From JAEUPI01 sp963814435 (GTDB lineage Bacteria > Pseudomonadota > Gammaproteobacteria > Burkholderiales > Burkholderiaceae_C), in the NCBI GenBank assembly GCA_963814435.1, contig CAWFCV010000013.1, positions 62,001 to 126,000 on the forward strand: a DNA stretch of 64,000 bases, read 5' to 3'. Below the pieces are notes generated by a model. It was not told the origin of the DNA, did no database searches, and saw nothing but the letters and a program-made list of their open reading frames with translations. This document shows positions 30,749 to 40,812 of this stretch, in pieces (the stretch's first letter is position 1; the number at the start of each line of letters is the position of its first letter). The position numbers and the translations under genes are program-made.

Positions 30749-31214
30749 ATGGCCGGCATCCACATCACCGACATCGAGAACGCGATCAACTGGTGGCGCG
30801 AACGCTCGCCCTCGGTTGACGGCGTCGTGGCCTGCGCCGAGGTGCGCGCGCTGGCCGAGGTGTACGGCCTGATGGTGTACTACCGCCACACGGAAACCGA
30901 CGAACACACGCTGCCTGGGCCGGCGGCACACGCGTGGCTGCGCTGGTATGCCAGCACGCCGGATGCGCCATGCATCGCGATCTGCAGCACGGCGCAGGGC
31001 GACGCGGTGTGCAAGGGCTGCGGCCGCACCGAGGGCGAGGTGCAGCATTGGCCGCGCTTGAGCCCCGCGGAAAAACGCGCCGTCTGGCGCCGCATCACGC
31101 TGCAGGCCAGCGCCTGGCGATTCAACCGCTATGCCGAACGCGCACGCCAGTCGGCCGCGGTCGATCATTCCGATCCGCTCGGCTCGGACGCCGGCGCCCG
31201 ACGCCGCGGCGTGA
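30749..31214 (+). CDS. DUF3717-DUF1289 protein, one frameshift at the 3' end
   Basis: About 154 residues. The N-terminus IHITDIENAINWWRERSPS is DUF3717, a short helix-turn region typical of Burkholderiales; the second half CIAICSTAQGDAVCKGCGRTEGEVQHWPRLSPAEKRAVWRRI is DUF1289, a four-cysteine probable zinc or iron-sulfur motif (Cys-x3-Cys...Cys-x2-Cys). Read literally the frame runs on into the MATE gene, but a +1 correction near 31190 gives a TGA at 31212-31214 overlapping the MATE GTG start. Function is unknown. Confidence 0.7.
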
Positions 31215-32614
31215 CTCCAACCGGCAGCCGACACGTCGACGACGCGCGCCAGATCGCCGCGCTGGCCTGGCCGGTGCTGGTGGGGCAGCTCGCGGTGCTG
31301 GGCTTCTCGACGGTGGACACGGTGCTGGTGGCGCGCCACTCGTCGACCGACCTCGCCGCGTTCGCCGTCGGCACCTCGGCCTACGTCACCGTGTTCATCG
31401 GCCTGATGGGTGTACTGCTGGCGATCGGGCCGATCGTCGGCCAGCTCTACGGCGCCCGCCGATGGGCCGAGGCGGGCCGGCAGCTGCACCAGACGGTGTG
31501 GCTGGCGTTGGGCTGCACGCTGATCGGCAGCAGCGTGCTCGCGTTTCCGTACCCGTTCCTGGCGCTGTCGCGCGCCACGCCGGAGGTGGCCGACAAGATC
31601 AGCGGCTACTTGATGGCGCTGGCCTTTTCGCTGCCGGCGTCGCTGCTGTTCACCGTCTACCGCGGCTTCAACACCGCGGTGTCGCGGCCCAAGGCGGTGA
31701 TGGTGCTGCAGCTCGGCGGCCTGGCACTGAAGATTCCGCTGTCGAGCGCGCTGGTGTTCGGCGTGCCGTCGCTCGGCATCCCGTCGCTCGGGGTCACCGG
31801 CTGCGGCATCGCCACACTGATCGCGATGTGGGCACAGGCCTTGACGGCGTTGGCCGTGCTGCGCGTCGACCCGTTCTACAAGCCCTTCGAGCTTCGAAGT
31901 CACGGCCTGACGCGGCCGCACCGCGCCTCGCTCGGGGCGTTGCTCCGCCTGGGCGTGCCGATGGGCCTGACCATCCTGATCGAGGTGACCGGCTTTGCGT
32001 TCATGTCGATCTTCATCGCGCGGCTCGGCGCCACCGCGGTGGCCGGCCACCAGATCGTGGCCAACCTGGTGTCGGTGATGTTCATGGTGCCGCTGGCGCT
32101 GTCGAACGCCACCTCGACGCTGGTGGCACAGCGCATCGGCGCCGGCACGCTGGCCGATGCGCGGCGCATCGGCTGGCGCGGCCTGCAGATCGCGCTGGCG
32201 CTGGCGCTGCTGGTCGGCGGCACGGTGTTCGCGGCACGACGCGGCATCGTCGGTCTGTACACGCGCGATGAGGCGGTGATCGCCGCGGCGCTGCCGCTGC
32301 TCAGCTGGGTCGCGCTGTTTCACGTCGGCGACGCGTTGCAGACGATGGTGCAGTTCGTGTTGCGTGCCTGGCGCATCACCGTCGTGTCGCTGGTGGTGTT
32401 CGTGCTGTCGATGTGGGGCATCGGCCTGGGCGGAGGCTACGTGCTGGCCTTCGGCGCGATCGATGCGACGGCGGGCAGCCTGCGCGGCGCGCCGGGCTTC
32501 TGGCTCGCCGCCACCGCCGGCCTGTTGACCGCGGGGCTGACGCTGAGCGCTTTCCTGGTCTGGCTGCTGCGGCAGCGCCAGCTCGGCGCGCCGCCGGTCA
32601 CGCCGGCAGCGTGA
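31211..32614 (+). CDS. MATE-family multidrug/cation antiporter (NorM-like)
   Basis: Integral membrane exporter of 467 residues with about twelve hydrophobic segments, in the two-fold repeat typical of MATE proteins: IAALAWPVLVGQLAVLGFSTVDTV at the start and LGALLRLGVPMGLTILIEVTGFA at the start of the second half, with AGHQIVANLVSVMFMVPLALSNA. NorM-type pumps exchange Na+ or H+ for cationic drugs. GTG at 31211 overlaps the corrected stop of the DUF1289 gene. The last 17 bases overlap the convergent sensor kinase gene. Confidence 0.85.
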   Translation: MTPTGSRHVDDARQIAALAWPVLVGQLAVLGFSTVDTVLVARHSSTDLAAFAVGTSAYVTVFIGLMGVLLAIGPIVGQLYGARRWAEAGRQLHQTVWLALGCTLIGSSVLAFPYPFLALSRATPEVADKISGYLMALAFSLPASLLFTVYRGFNTAVSRPKAVMVLQLGGLALKIPLSSALVFGVPSLGIPSLGVTGCGIATLIAMWAQALTALAVLRVDPFYKPFELRSHGLTRPHRASLGALLRLGVPMGLTILIEVTGFAFMSIFIARLGATAVAGHQIVANLVSVMFMVPLALSNATSTLVAQRIGAGTLADARRIGWRGLQIALALALLVGGTVFAARRGIVGLYTRDEAVIAAALPLLSWVALFHVGDALQTMVQFVLRAWRITVVSLVVFVLSMWGIGLGGGYVLAFGAIDATAGSLRGAPGFWLAATAGLLTAGLTLSAFLVWLLRQRQLGAPPVTPAA

Positions 32615-33960
32615 TCGCGAAGCAGCTGCCGCCGCCGTCGCGCGCTTCGCAGCGCACCTGCCCGCCATGGCGTTGGGCGATCTGCCGCACGAGGCTCAGG
32701 CCCAGCCCGACGCCGCCTTCGCGCTCGGCATGGCCCGGCAATCGGAAGAACGGCTCGAAGATGCGCTCGCGAAACGCCTCGGGCACGCCCGGGCCGCGGT
32801 CGCACACACGCACTTCAGGCTGGCCGAGCGGATTGCAGTCGACCGTGGCCTCGATCTCGCCGGCGCCGTAACGGCGCGCGTTTTCCAGCAGGTTGCGCAG
32901 CGCACGCCGCAGCAAGCGCTCGTCGCCCTGCACCGTGCAGGGCCGGCCCTGCACCACGCCGTCGACGCGCGCGGCCTCTTCGGCGGCGATCGCCAGCAGG
33001 TCGACGCTGTCGCGTCGCTCGGGCAGCGCCCCGGCATCCAGCCGGCTGGCCAGCAGCACCTCCTCGACCAGCACGTCCAGCTCCGCGATGTTGGCGTCGA
33101 TCTCCTGGCTGCAGCGCGGCGCGTTGCGCCGCATCGGCGTGTTCGGCCATCGACACCGCCATCTTCAGCCGCGTCAGCGGCGAGCGCAGCTCGTGGCTGG
33201 CGTTGGCCAGCAGGCTCTGGTGCGAGCGCACCAGCGACTCGATGCGTTCGGCCGCCCGGTTGAAGCTGGCGGCCAGCGCGGCCACCTCGTCGCGTCCGGA
33301 TGCGTCGACGCGATGCGCCAGCGCACCGGCGCCGAACGCCTCGACGCCTTGCTTCAGCGACTCGAGCCGACGCGTGAGCCCGCGCACGACCGGGTAGGCG
33401 CCGGCCGCCACCGCGACGAACAGCATCGCCAACAGCACCAGCAGGCCGAGCCCCGGTGGACCCGGCGGCATCACGAACCACGGCCGCGCCACGCCCGCGT
33501 CACCGGGTCGTGGCGGACCGATGCCGCCCCCGTCGCGCGGACCCATCGGGCGGTCACCGGCGGCTGCGAACGCCCGCGCGCCGCCCGGCCGCATCACCCA
33601 CAACGTGCGGCCGTCGTCCAGCGGCACCGCGAACCCGCGGCGGCCGCTGTCGGCCTCGCGCCGCGCGTAGGCGTCGGATGTCACCACGCGCTGCCCGGCG
33701 GCGTCGTCCAGCGCCATCGGCAGGCGCAGGCGCTGCGACCAGTCGCGCAACGCCGCAGCCTGCTCGGCCGCCGGCGTGTCTGCCGTCGGCAGCGAACGCT
33801 GAACCAGCTCGGCCCACGCGGCCAGACGCTCCGATTGCGCGCCCTCCAGCCGCACGCGCTCCTGCTCGAGATGGCGTTGCACGAACCAGCCCGAGCCGAG
33901 CGCGAACGCGGCCATCACGGCCACCACCGTGAGCCAGATGCGCAGGTACAGCGAATTCAT
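32598..33960 (-). CDS. sensor histidine kinase (CpxA-like), one frameshift
   Basis: Two-component sensor of about 453 residues. An N-terminal membrane helix (IWLTVVAVMAAFALGSGWFV) and a second one (GLGLLVLLAMLFVAVAAGAY) flank a periplasmic domain, then a HAMP segment, the H-box LANASHELRSPLTRLKMAVSMAE with phospho-His, and an ATPase domain with N-box LRNLLENARRYG, VRVCDRGPGVP and GVGLGLSLVRQIAQRHGG. A +1 shift near 33130 splits it after the H-box. It is third in a minus-strand run of Spy/CpxP-like protein, response regulator, kinase, so envelope stress sensing is likely. Confidence 0.85.
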
Positions 33961-34000
33961 CGCACCGCTGGCGCGCGGCAGGCCCCGCCGACGGCCGCGC

Positions 34001-34709
34001 TCACGCCTCGGCGTCCTGCTTGCGGGCGAACACGTAACCGACGCCGCGCACGGTGAGCAGGCGCTTGGGCGACTTGGGATCGTCTTCGATCGCGGCGCGG
34101 ATGCGCGACACGTGCACGTCGATGCTGCGGTCGAAGGCCTCGAGCGGATGACCCTTGAGCCCGTCCATGATCTGGTCGCGCGACAGCACCCGGCCGGCAC
34201 CCTGGGCCAGCACCACCAGCAGATCGAACTGGTGGCTGGTCAGGTCGCAGGGCTTGCCGTCGATGCGCGCCTGTCGTGCGCCAAGGTCGACCTCGAGCCG
34301 GCCGAAGCGCAGCACCGCGTCATCGTCCGGCGCGACGGCCGAACGGCGCAGCAGCGCCTTGACGCGGGCCAGCAGTTCGCGTGGCTCGAAGGGCTTGGGC
34401 AGGTAGTCGTCGGCGCCGATCTCCAGGCCGACGATGCGGTCGGCCGAGTCGCCGCGCGCGGTGAGCATCAGCAGCGGCAGGCGCCGGTGACGCGCGTCGG
34501 CGCGCAACTCGCGCGTCAGGTCGAGCCCGTCGCCGTCGGGCAGCATCAGGTCGAGCAGCAGCGCGTCGTAGGCGCCCCGCGCGCAGCCGCTCGCGCCCCG
34601 CGGCCAGCGTGCCCGCGGCCTCGACCTCGAAGCCGTTGGCGCGCAGGTAGTCGGTCAGCATGCCGGTCAGGCGGGCGTCGTCGTCGATCAACAGCAGCTT
34701 GGCACTCAT
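34001..34709 (-). CDS. OmpR/PhoB-family response regulator (CpxR-like), one frameshift
   Basis: About 235 residues. The receiver begins KLLLIDDDARLTGMLTDYL with the acidic pair; the phosphoacceptor Asp would lie in YDALLLDLMLPDGDGLDL, restored by removing one base near 34580. LMLTARGDSADRIVGLEIGADDYLPKPF completes it. The winged helix has LTSHQFDLLVVLAQGAGRVLS and RSIDVHVSRIRAAIEDDPKSP, with the usual VRGVGYVFA end. ATG at 34709 is preferred over the upstream in-frame ATG at 34760. It should control the adjacent Spy-like gene and the operon. Confidence 0.87.
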
Positions 34710-34793
34710 CGATGCGTCCAACGTGGCGGCGCTCCGATCGGCCGACGTCGACATCGACATACCGGAGCGCCTGTCAGGGCAGGAGTGCGCAGC

Positions 34794-35324
34794 TTAGCTC
34801 TTCGGGGCGTCGGTCGCGCGGTGTTCGCGCTGATGGCGCTGCTCCATCATGTCGCGGCGCTGCTTCATGCGCTCGGCGAGCTTGGTGCGCTGCTCGGGCG
34901 TCAGCACCGCGCTCGCGTCGAGCATCGCCTGCATCATGCGGCGGCTGGACTGGTCGTGCTGCTGCAGCATCTGCTGGCGCAGCGCCTCGGCGGCACGCGC
35001 GTCCACCGTGGGCTGCGTGAATAGCGTCATCGCCTGGTCGCGCAGCGCGCGGCCGGCCTCGTGCTGCTGCTGCATGTCGGTCATCGCGCTCTTCATGATG
35101 TCGCGGATGCGGCTGCGCTGGTCGGCCGTGGCGTCCACGCCATCGAGCATGCGCTCCATCATGCGGCCACCGAACATCGCGCCCGGCCCGCCCTGGTGGC
35201 CACCGTGGCCGCCCATCGGTTGTGCCTGGACGAACGTGGCCGCGGTGCCGGCCAGCGCCACCACCAGGGCGGCGGCCATCAGGCGGACTGGCTTCGATGC
35301 AGGAATCAAGGTCTTCAGGGTCAT
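34794..35324 (-). CDS. periplasmic Spy/CpxP-family chaperone-like protein
   Basis: A 176-residue exported protein with a signal peptide ending FVQA. The mature part is helical, His/Met-rich at the start (GGHGGHQGG), and has two LTxxQ-type motifs: DATADQRSRIRDIM and VLTPEQRTKLAERMKQRRD. CpxP holds the Cpx kinase inactive until misfolded proteins bind; Spy is an ATP-independent chaperone. Position directly upstream of a CpxR/CpxA-like pair on the same strand strongly supports a CpxP-type role. The His/Met-rich start could also bind metal. Confidence 0.82.
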   Translation of the reverse strand: MTLKTLIPASKPVRLMAAALVVALAGTAATFVQAQPMGGHGGHQGGPGAMFGGRMMERMLDGVDATADQRSRIRDIMKSAMTDMQQQHEAGRALRDQAMTLFTQPTVDARAAEALRQQMLQQHDQSSRRMMQAMLDASAVLTPEQRTKLAERMKQRRDMMEQRHQREHRATDAPKS

Positions 35325-35450
35325 GGTGTCCTCACGGGGGATGTGGAAGTTCAACGCCGCTTTATCTTCGGTTCGCCACGTTGCACACCGATGGACGGGC
35401 CGTAAAGCTGCGTAAAGGCCCACCGACGCCGCCGCGGCGCGAAAGCCCGA

Positions 35451-36383
35451 TCAGCCCGGCGGCGATTCCACCCGCATCAGCCGGCGACGCAGCGAAAACG
35501 CCGGGTTGGCGCAGCGCAGCTCAAGCCGCAGCAACACGCCGCTGCCGCGGTCCACCGCCATCACGCCGTTGATTCGCGTGCTGCCGCTCTCGCCCGTCGG
35601 CGCATCGCCGAACAGCTCGATCACCGCGACGTCGAATGCGCGCGCCGCCACCGTCTGCACGCCCTGCGCGACCACCTGGCCGCGCAGCCTGGCCGGCATG
35701 CCCTGGTCGTCGGCGGCATGCAACTCGCCGACGAGCACCTGGCCGAGCTGCAAGTCGGGCTTCAACAGGCGCTGCCACGCAACCAGCGGCGTGCGCCCGT
35801 CGAGCTGGGGGTTGCCCGCCAGGTCCTGCCGCCACAGGCCCGGCAATGGCTGGCCTGCCAGGTCGACCGCGAACTCGATCTGGTCGCGCTTCAGGCTCAG
35901 CACCCGCATGCCCAGCTCGCGCGGTGCGCCGCGCCACGGCACGCGGTCTTCGTAGACGAAGCGCTCGCCCGCGGCCACCGGCAATGTGGCCGCGCGGGCG
36001 GCGCTCATCATCTCTGGCGGTGCGCCGCAGCCGCGCTGTGCCTGCACGACGCGCAGCGCCTCGAAGCGGCCTTTCAATGTGGCCAACTCCTGTGCCTCGG
36101 GCCCATCGGGCCGCATGGCCAGCAGCGCCGGCCAGAACACCGCCGCCCCGATGCTCAGCGCGACCATGTTGTTGCCCACACGCGCATCCACCGCGTAGGC
36201 CACGTCGGCGGCGCGCAATTGCACGCGATCGGATTCGTCGAACAGCCGCTCGCAGTCCCAACCCGCGAACGCGCCCGGGTCTTGCTGCGTGGGACTCACA
36301 TCGACGGAACGCGTCGCGCAGCCGGTCAGCAGACAGATCACGGCCCCGGCGCGCAGGGCGTGGGCAAGAGAGGCGGAGGTCAC
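35451..36383 (-). CDS. hypothetical lipoprotein
   Basis: A 310-residue lipoprotein with leader LRAGAVICLLTGCATRS (lipobox LTGC). It contains WDCERLFDESDRVQLRAADVAYAVD and VGNNMVALSIGAAVFWPALLAMRP, a predicted hydrophobic hairpin, then ELATLKGRFEALRVVQAQRGC and a beta-rich C-terminal domain. The first half resembles small lipoproteins that follow metabolic genes in Burkholderiales, but I recognise no named domain. GTG at 36383 is preceded by GAGG. It is transcribed divergently from the next lipoprotein, across a 67-base gap. Confidence 0.6.
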   Translation of the reverse strand: MTSASLAHALRAGAVICLLTGCATRSVDVSPTQQDPGAFAGWDCERLFDESDRVQLRAADVAYAVDARVGNNMVALSIGAAVFWPALLAMRPDGPEAQELATLKGRFEALRVVQAQRGCGAPPEMMSAARAATLPVAAGERFVYEDRVPWRGAPRELGMRVLSLKRDQIEFAVDLAGQPLPGLWRQDLAGNPQLDGRTPLVAWQRLLKPDLQLGQVLVGELHAADDQGMPARLRGQVVAQGVQTVAARAFDVAVIELFGDAPTGESGSTRINGVMAVDRGSGVLLRLELRCANPAFSLRRRLMRVESPPG

Positions 36384-36450
36384 GGCGGACGGTTCAGGTG
36401 GGCGGCCATCGTAGCCGCTGCTGGGGCGCTGGCTGCTATCCTGACACGCG

Positions 36451-36966
36451 ATGAAGACCATCACCCTGGTTTGGACCGCCATGTTGCTGGCGGCCTGCTC
36501 CACCCCTGACCCGAACCCCGGCGCCCAGATGGCGCAGGCGGCCACCACGCCGCTGAACGATCTGAATCTCGTGCATGCGCCGATCCCGCCGGTGCTGGCC
36601 GAGGCGCTGAAGAGCGCCTACGCGATGCCGGCCGACACCGCCTGCGACGGCCTCGCAGGCCAGGTGAAGGCGCTCGACGCCGTGCTGGGCACCGACCTCG
36701 ACGCGCCACCAACGGCATCGGACCCCAACTTCGTCGAACGCGGTGCCGGTCTGCTCGGCACGGCCGCCACCGACACGGTGCGCGGCGCGGCCGAAGGCGT
36801 GGTGCCGTTTCGCAGCTGGATCCGCAAGCTCAGCGGCGCCGAGCGCTACTCGCGCGAGGTGGCGGCTGCGATCGCCGCCGGCACCGTGCGCCGCGCCTAC
36901 CTGAAGGGCTTGGGGCAGTCCCGCGGCTGCGCCGCACCGGCGGCGCCGCTGACGACCCCGCGCTGA
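36451..36966 (+). CDS. hypothetical small lipoprotein
   Basis: A 171-residue lipoprotein: MKTITLVWTAMLLAACSTPD with lipobox LAAC. The mature protein has a proline-rich linker, the helix VLAEALKSAYAMPADTACDGLAGQVKALDAVLG, and a glycine-containing segment GLLGTAATDTVRGAAEGVVPFRSWIRKLSGAERYSREVAAAI that may sit on the membrane. Proteins with this ACDGLAxEVxxLDxxLGxD pattern recur in Burkholderiales without known function. TATCCT at 36437-36442 upstream could be its -10 element. Confidence 0.6.
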   Translation: MKTITLVWTAMLLAACSTPDPNPGAQMAQAATTPLNDLNLVHAPIPPVLAEALKSAYAMPADTACDGLAGQVKALDAVLGTDLDAPPTASDPNFVERGAGLLGTAATDTVRGAAEGVVPFRSWIRKLSGAERYSREVAAAIAAGTVRRAYLKGLGQSRGCAAPAAPLTTPR

Positions 36967-36981
36967 GCGGGGGTTGGCAGC

Positions 36982-37938
36982 TCAGTCGGCCTTCGCGCCC
37001 GACTCTTTGACCACCTTGGCCCACTTGACGATCTCGGCCGCCTGAAAGCGCGCCAATTCGTCGGGCGTGGAGATCCACGGCTCGAGGCCGAGCGCCCTGA
37101 GCCTGTCCTGCACGTCGGGCAGCTTGAACACCCGCTGCATCTCGGCATTGACGCGGGCCACCACGTCGGCGGGCGTGCCGGTGGGGGCAAACACGGCAAA
37201 CCAGGTGGTGGCCTCGAAGCCCGGCACGGTCTCGGCCACGGTGGGCACGTCGGGCGCGGCGCCCGAGCGCTTGGCGGTGGTCTGTGCGAGCGCGCGGATC
37301 TTGCCCTCCTTGGCCATCGGCAATGCCGACGGCATGTTGTCGAACATCAGCTGGATCTGCCCGCCCACCAGATCGGGGATCGCGAACTGGCGGCCCTTGT
37401 ACGGCACGTGCGTCATCGACGTGCCGGTCATCGACTTGAACAGCTCGCCCGACACGTGCACCGAGCTGCCGATGCCCGGCGAGCCGAACGACAGCTTGTT
37501 CGGGTTGGCCTTCATGTAGGCGATCAGCTCGGCCACCGACTTCACCGGCAGGTCGTTGTTCACCACCAGCAGATTGGGCGCCGACGCGACATGGCCCACG
37601 GGCACGAAGTCCTTCACCATGTCGTACGGCATCTTCGAGTACAGCGAGCCGTTGATTGCGTGTGTGCCCACCGTGCCCATCACCAGCGTGTAGCCGTCGG
37701 CGGGCGCCTTGGCGACGAACTCGGCGCCGATGTTGCCGCCGGCGCCGGGCTTGTTGTCGACCACCACGGTCTGCCCGAGCTGCGCCTTTTCGGCGAAGAC
37801 CCGGGCCAGCGTGTCGGGCGCGCCGCCCGGCGGAAAGGTCACGATCATGCGGATCGGCTTGCTGGGGTAGCCCTGGGCGCTGGCCGCGGGCGCGGCCACC
37901 ACCAGCAGTGAGCCGAGAACGAGGCAGGCGAGTCTCAT
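36982..37938 (-). CDS. Bug-family tripartite tricarboxylate-type solute receptor
   Basis: Second Bug protein of the window, 318 residues, with signal peptide (LACLVLGSLLVVAAPAASA). Family blocks are YPSKPIRMIVTFPPGGAPDT, VVDNKPGAGGNIGAEFVAK, ADGYTLVMGTVGTHAIN, LSFGSPGIGSSVHVSGELF and MTHVPYKGRQFAIPDLVGGQIQLMFDN. It probably binds a carboxylate; no transporter genes are adjacent. Its ligand pocket differs from the first Bug protein (IGSSVH versus NYGTMH), so ligands likely differ. Confidence 0.88.
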   Translation of the reverse strand: MRLACLVLGSLLVVAAPAASAQGYPSKPIRMIVTFPPGGAPDTLARVFAEKAQLGQTVVVDNKPGAGGNIGAEFVAKAPADGYTLVMGTVGTHAINGSLYSKMPYDMVKDFVPVGHVASAPNLLVVNNDLPVKSVAELIAYMKANPNKLSFGSPGIGSSVHVSGELFKSMTGTSMTHVPYKGRQFAIPDLVGGQIQLMFDNMPSALPMAKEGKIRALAQTTAKRSGAAPDVPTVAETVPGFEATTWFAVFAPTGTPADVVARVNAEMQRVFKLPDVQDRLRALGLEPWISTPDELARFQAAEIVKWAKVVKESGAKAD

Positions 37939-38149
37939 GGATGTCTCCGACGGTCGCGCGAAACGCAGCGCCTCAGGATAGGAGGTTCACCTCGCGCCGA
38001 CCACCGGGTTCGCCCGACCAAGCCGACGCCGACGGGTCGGCGCGGGTCTTCGCGATGCGTGGCCGAGGGCCCGGCCGCACGCGAACAGGGCCGCAGTGGC
38101 TTCGCTTGTTTCCCGCAAGTCGCGCGCGAATAATGCGATCGAGCATGGC

Positions 38150-38956
38150 ATGAACGCGAGATTGAACGGCGTGGTCGTCGGCACGGCTGCAACGGCTGCG
38201 CTCGCGATCGCCCTCTTCCTGGGGTCGCACCCGGCCCGCGTGGGTGCCCACGCCTCGGCATCGCCGATCGTACCGGTCGATGAGTCACCGATGGCCGCCG
38301 TGCCACCAGGCCTCTCGCCGCAGTTGCCGCAGTCGCCGCGGACAGCGCCGACCGTCGCGCCCGAAGTCCTGGCCAGCCTGGCCGACCGGGTCGAGCGACT
38401 GGCGCGTCTGGACACGCCGCTCGATGCGTTTGCGGCATTCGGGCTGCTGGCGCGCTGCGTGCGCGCACGCGAGTTCGACACCTATCTGAAGTCGCTGCCG
38501 ATGGAGCGCGATCTCGACGCGCAGCGGTCGGCCTACGGCGACGGCCAGCCGGCGCTGCGGCAGGCCTGCAGCGACCTGTCGACGGCGCAGCTCGTCGAGC
38601 GCATCGGCCTCGTCGAGAAGGCAGCCCGTGGCGGCATCCCCGGTGCCGCCAGCGCGTGGATTGAGCAGGGCCCGTTCGGCGACAAGTCGGCCTTGGAGCA
38701 GCGGCCGGACGACCCGCTCGTCGCCGATTGGGTGCAGCAGGCCATCGCCTGGGTGAAATCGGCTGCGAAACGCGATGACATCGAAGCCATCGCGCAATTC
38801 GGCATGCTCAGCCTGAACTGGGAGCTCGGCGACACCGAACGGGTCAAGATCCTGGTGCACGCCGCCACGCAGCGTGAACTCGAGATTCAGCTGCAGCGTC
38901 TGGCGAGGAGCGACGCGCCGCGAACCGAAGGCGGTGTTCGCCCGCACGCAAACTAG
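38150..38956 (+). CDS. hypothetical exported or membrane-anchored protein
   Basis: A 268-residue protein with a single N-terminal hydrophobic segment (NGVVVGTAATAALAIALFLG) and a proline-rich linker (VPPGLSPQLPQSPRTAP). The rest is helical: LARLDTPLDAFAAFGLLARCVRAREF, SDLSTAQLVERIGLVEKAARGGIPGAASAWIEQGPFGD and DDIEAIAQFGMLSLNWELGD, the last parts resembling Sel1-like or bacterial repeat helices. I recognise no family and cannot assign a role. ATG at 38150 is preferred because it begins just before the hydrophobic segment. Confidence 0.55.
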   Translation: MNARLNGVVVGTAATAALAIALFLGSHPARVGAHASASPIVPVDESPMAAVPPGLSPQLPQSPRTAPTVAPEVLASLADRVERLARLDTPLDAFAAFGLLARCVRAREFDTYLKSLPMERDLDAQRSAYGDGQPALRQACSDLSTAQLVERIGLVEKAARGGIPGAASAWIEQGPFGDKSALEQRPDDPLVADWVQQAIAWVKSAAKRDDIEAIAQFGMLSLNWELGDTERVKILVHAATQRELEIQLQRLARSDAPRTEGGVRPHAN

Positions 38957-39004
38957 CGGGCTGCCGCAGCCAGTTAGCCGCAGCGTGCTTGGTGGACAGC
39001 AGCC

Positions 39005-39178
39005 TCAGAATCCTGCGGCGGACAGGGCAGCAGCGGCTTCGTTGAGGAGGTTGGTGCCCTTCTTCGCGTACAGGCCGGACGAATAGACGGTGCGCGATGG
39101 CGATGCGCCCCAACTGCCGGTCGTCCACTTGTATAGCCCGATCTTGGGCCAATCGTTATTCGAGCCTGGGGTGGACAC
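39005..39178 (-). pseudogene. orphan C-terminal fragment resembling a polysaccharide lyase
   Basis: Fifty-seven residues in an open frame ending at TGA 39005: NDWPKIGLYKWTTGSWGAS, then RTVYSSGLYAKKGTNLLNEAAAALSAAGF. The PKIGLYKW...RTVY pattern is what closes secreted polysaccharide lyases and related beta-jelly-roll enzymes. The frame is blocked by a TAA 12 bases before the only GTG, so the N-terminal catalytic part is gone. It lies 76 bases from the 3' end of tRNA-Ser on the same strand, a usual place for integrated elements, and may be a relic of one. Family assignment is by eye. Confidence 0.5.
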
Positions 39179-39253
39179 GGTTGCGCCTTAGGTGGGTCGG
39201 ATGATGGGTAATGCAAAACAATACGCTGGAAGCCTGCGTAATCTGTACGTGTT

Positions 39254-39345
39254 TGGCGGAGAGAGTGGGATTCGAACCCACGGTACGGTAGAAACCGTAC
39301 ACCGGATTTCGAATCCGGCGCATTCGACCACTCTGCCATCTCTCC
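39254..39345 (-). tRNA. tRNA-Ser (anticodon CGA)
   Basis: Read on the minus strand, the acceptor stem GGAGAGA pairs with TCTCTCC, followed by G and an encoded CCA. The anticodon stem CCGGA/TCCGG closes loop TTCGAAA, giving anticodon CGA, which reads UCG serine codons. The T-loop GGTTCGAATCC and a long variable arm (TGTACGGTTT...ACCGTACC) identify a class II serine tRNA. It lies directly downstream of serS on the same strand. Confidence 0.95.
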
Positions 39346-39398
39346 GGGTGTGTGCGGCGCTCGTGGGTCGATGTCACGAGGGGCGCGATTCTAGCCGA

Positions 39399-40725
<1,327 letters not shown>

Positions 40726-40812
40726 GGAATGCGGGTCCTTCGGTTTCGAGTGGGGTCGGCCGGCGGCGGCGGCGCGGCGCCGCGGCGAAGGCGCGAGTCG
40801 GTCGTGCCGCGA

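Noticed and set aside
30614..32614. Fusion of DUF3717, DUF1289 and MATE in one 666-residue protein
   Set aside because: A one-base correction near 31190 gives a stop overlapping a GTG start for MATE; the linker is not conserved-looking.
30059..32668. 869-codon minus-strand open frame opposite the MATE gene
   Set aside because: Low-complexity His/Arg/Gln shadow of a GC-rich gene; only its last part coincides with the real DUF1223 gene.
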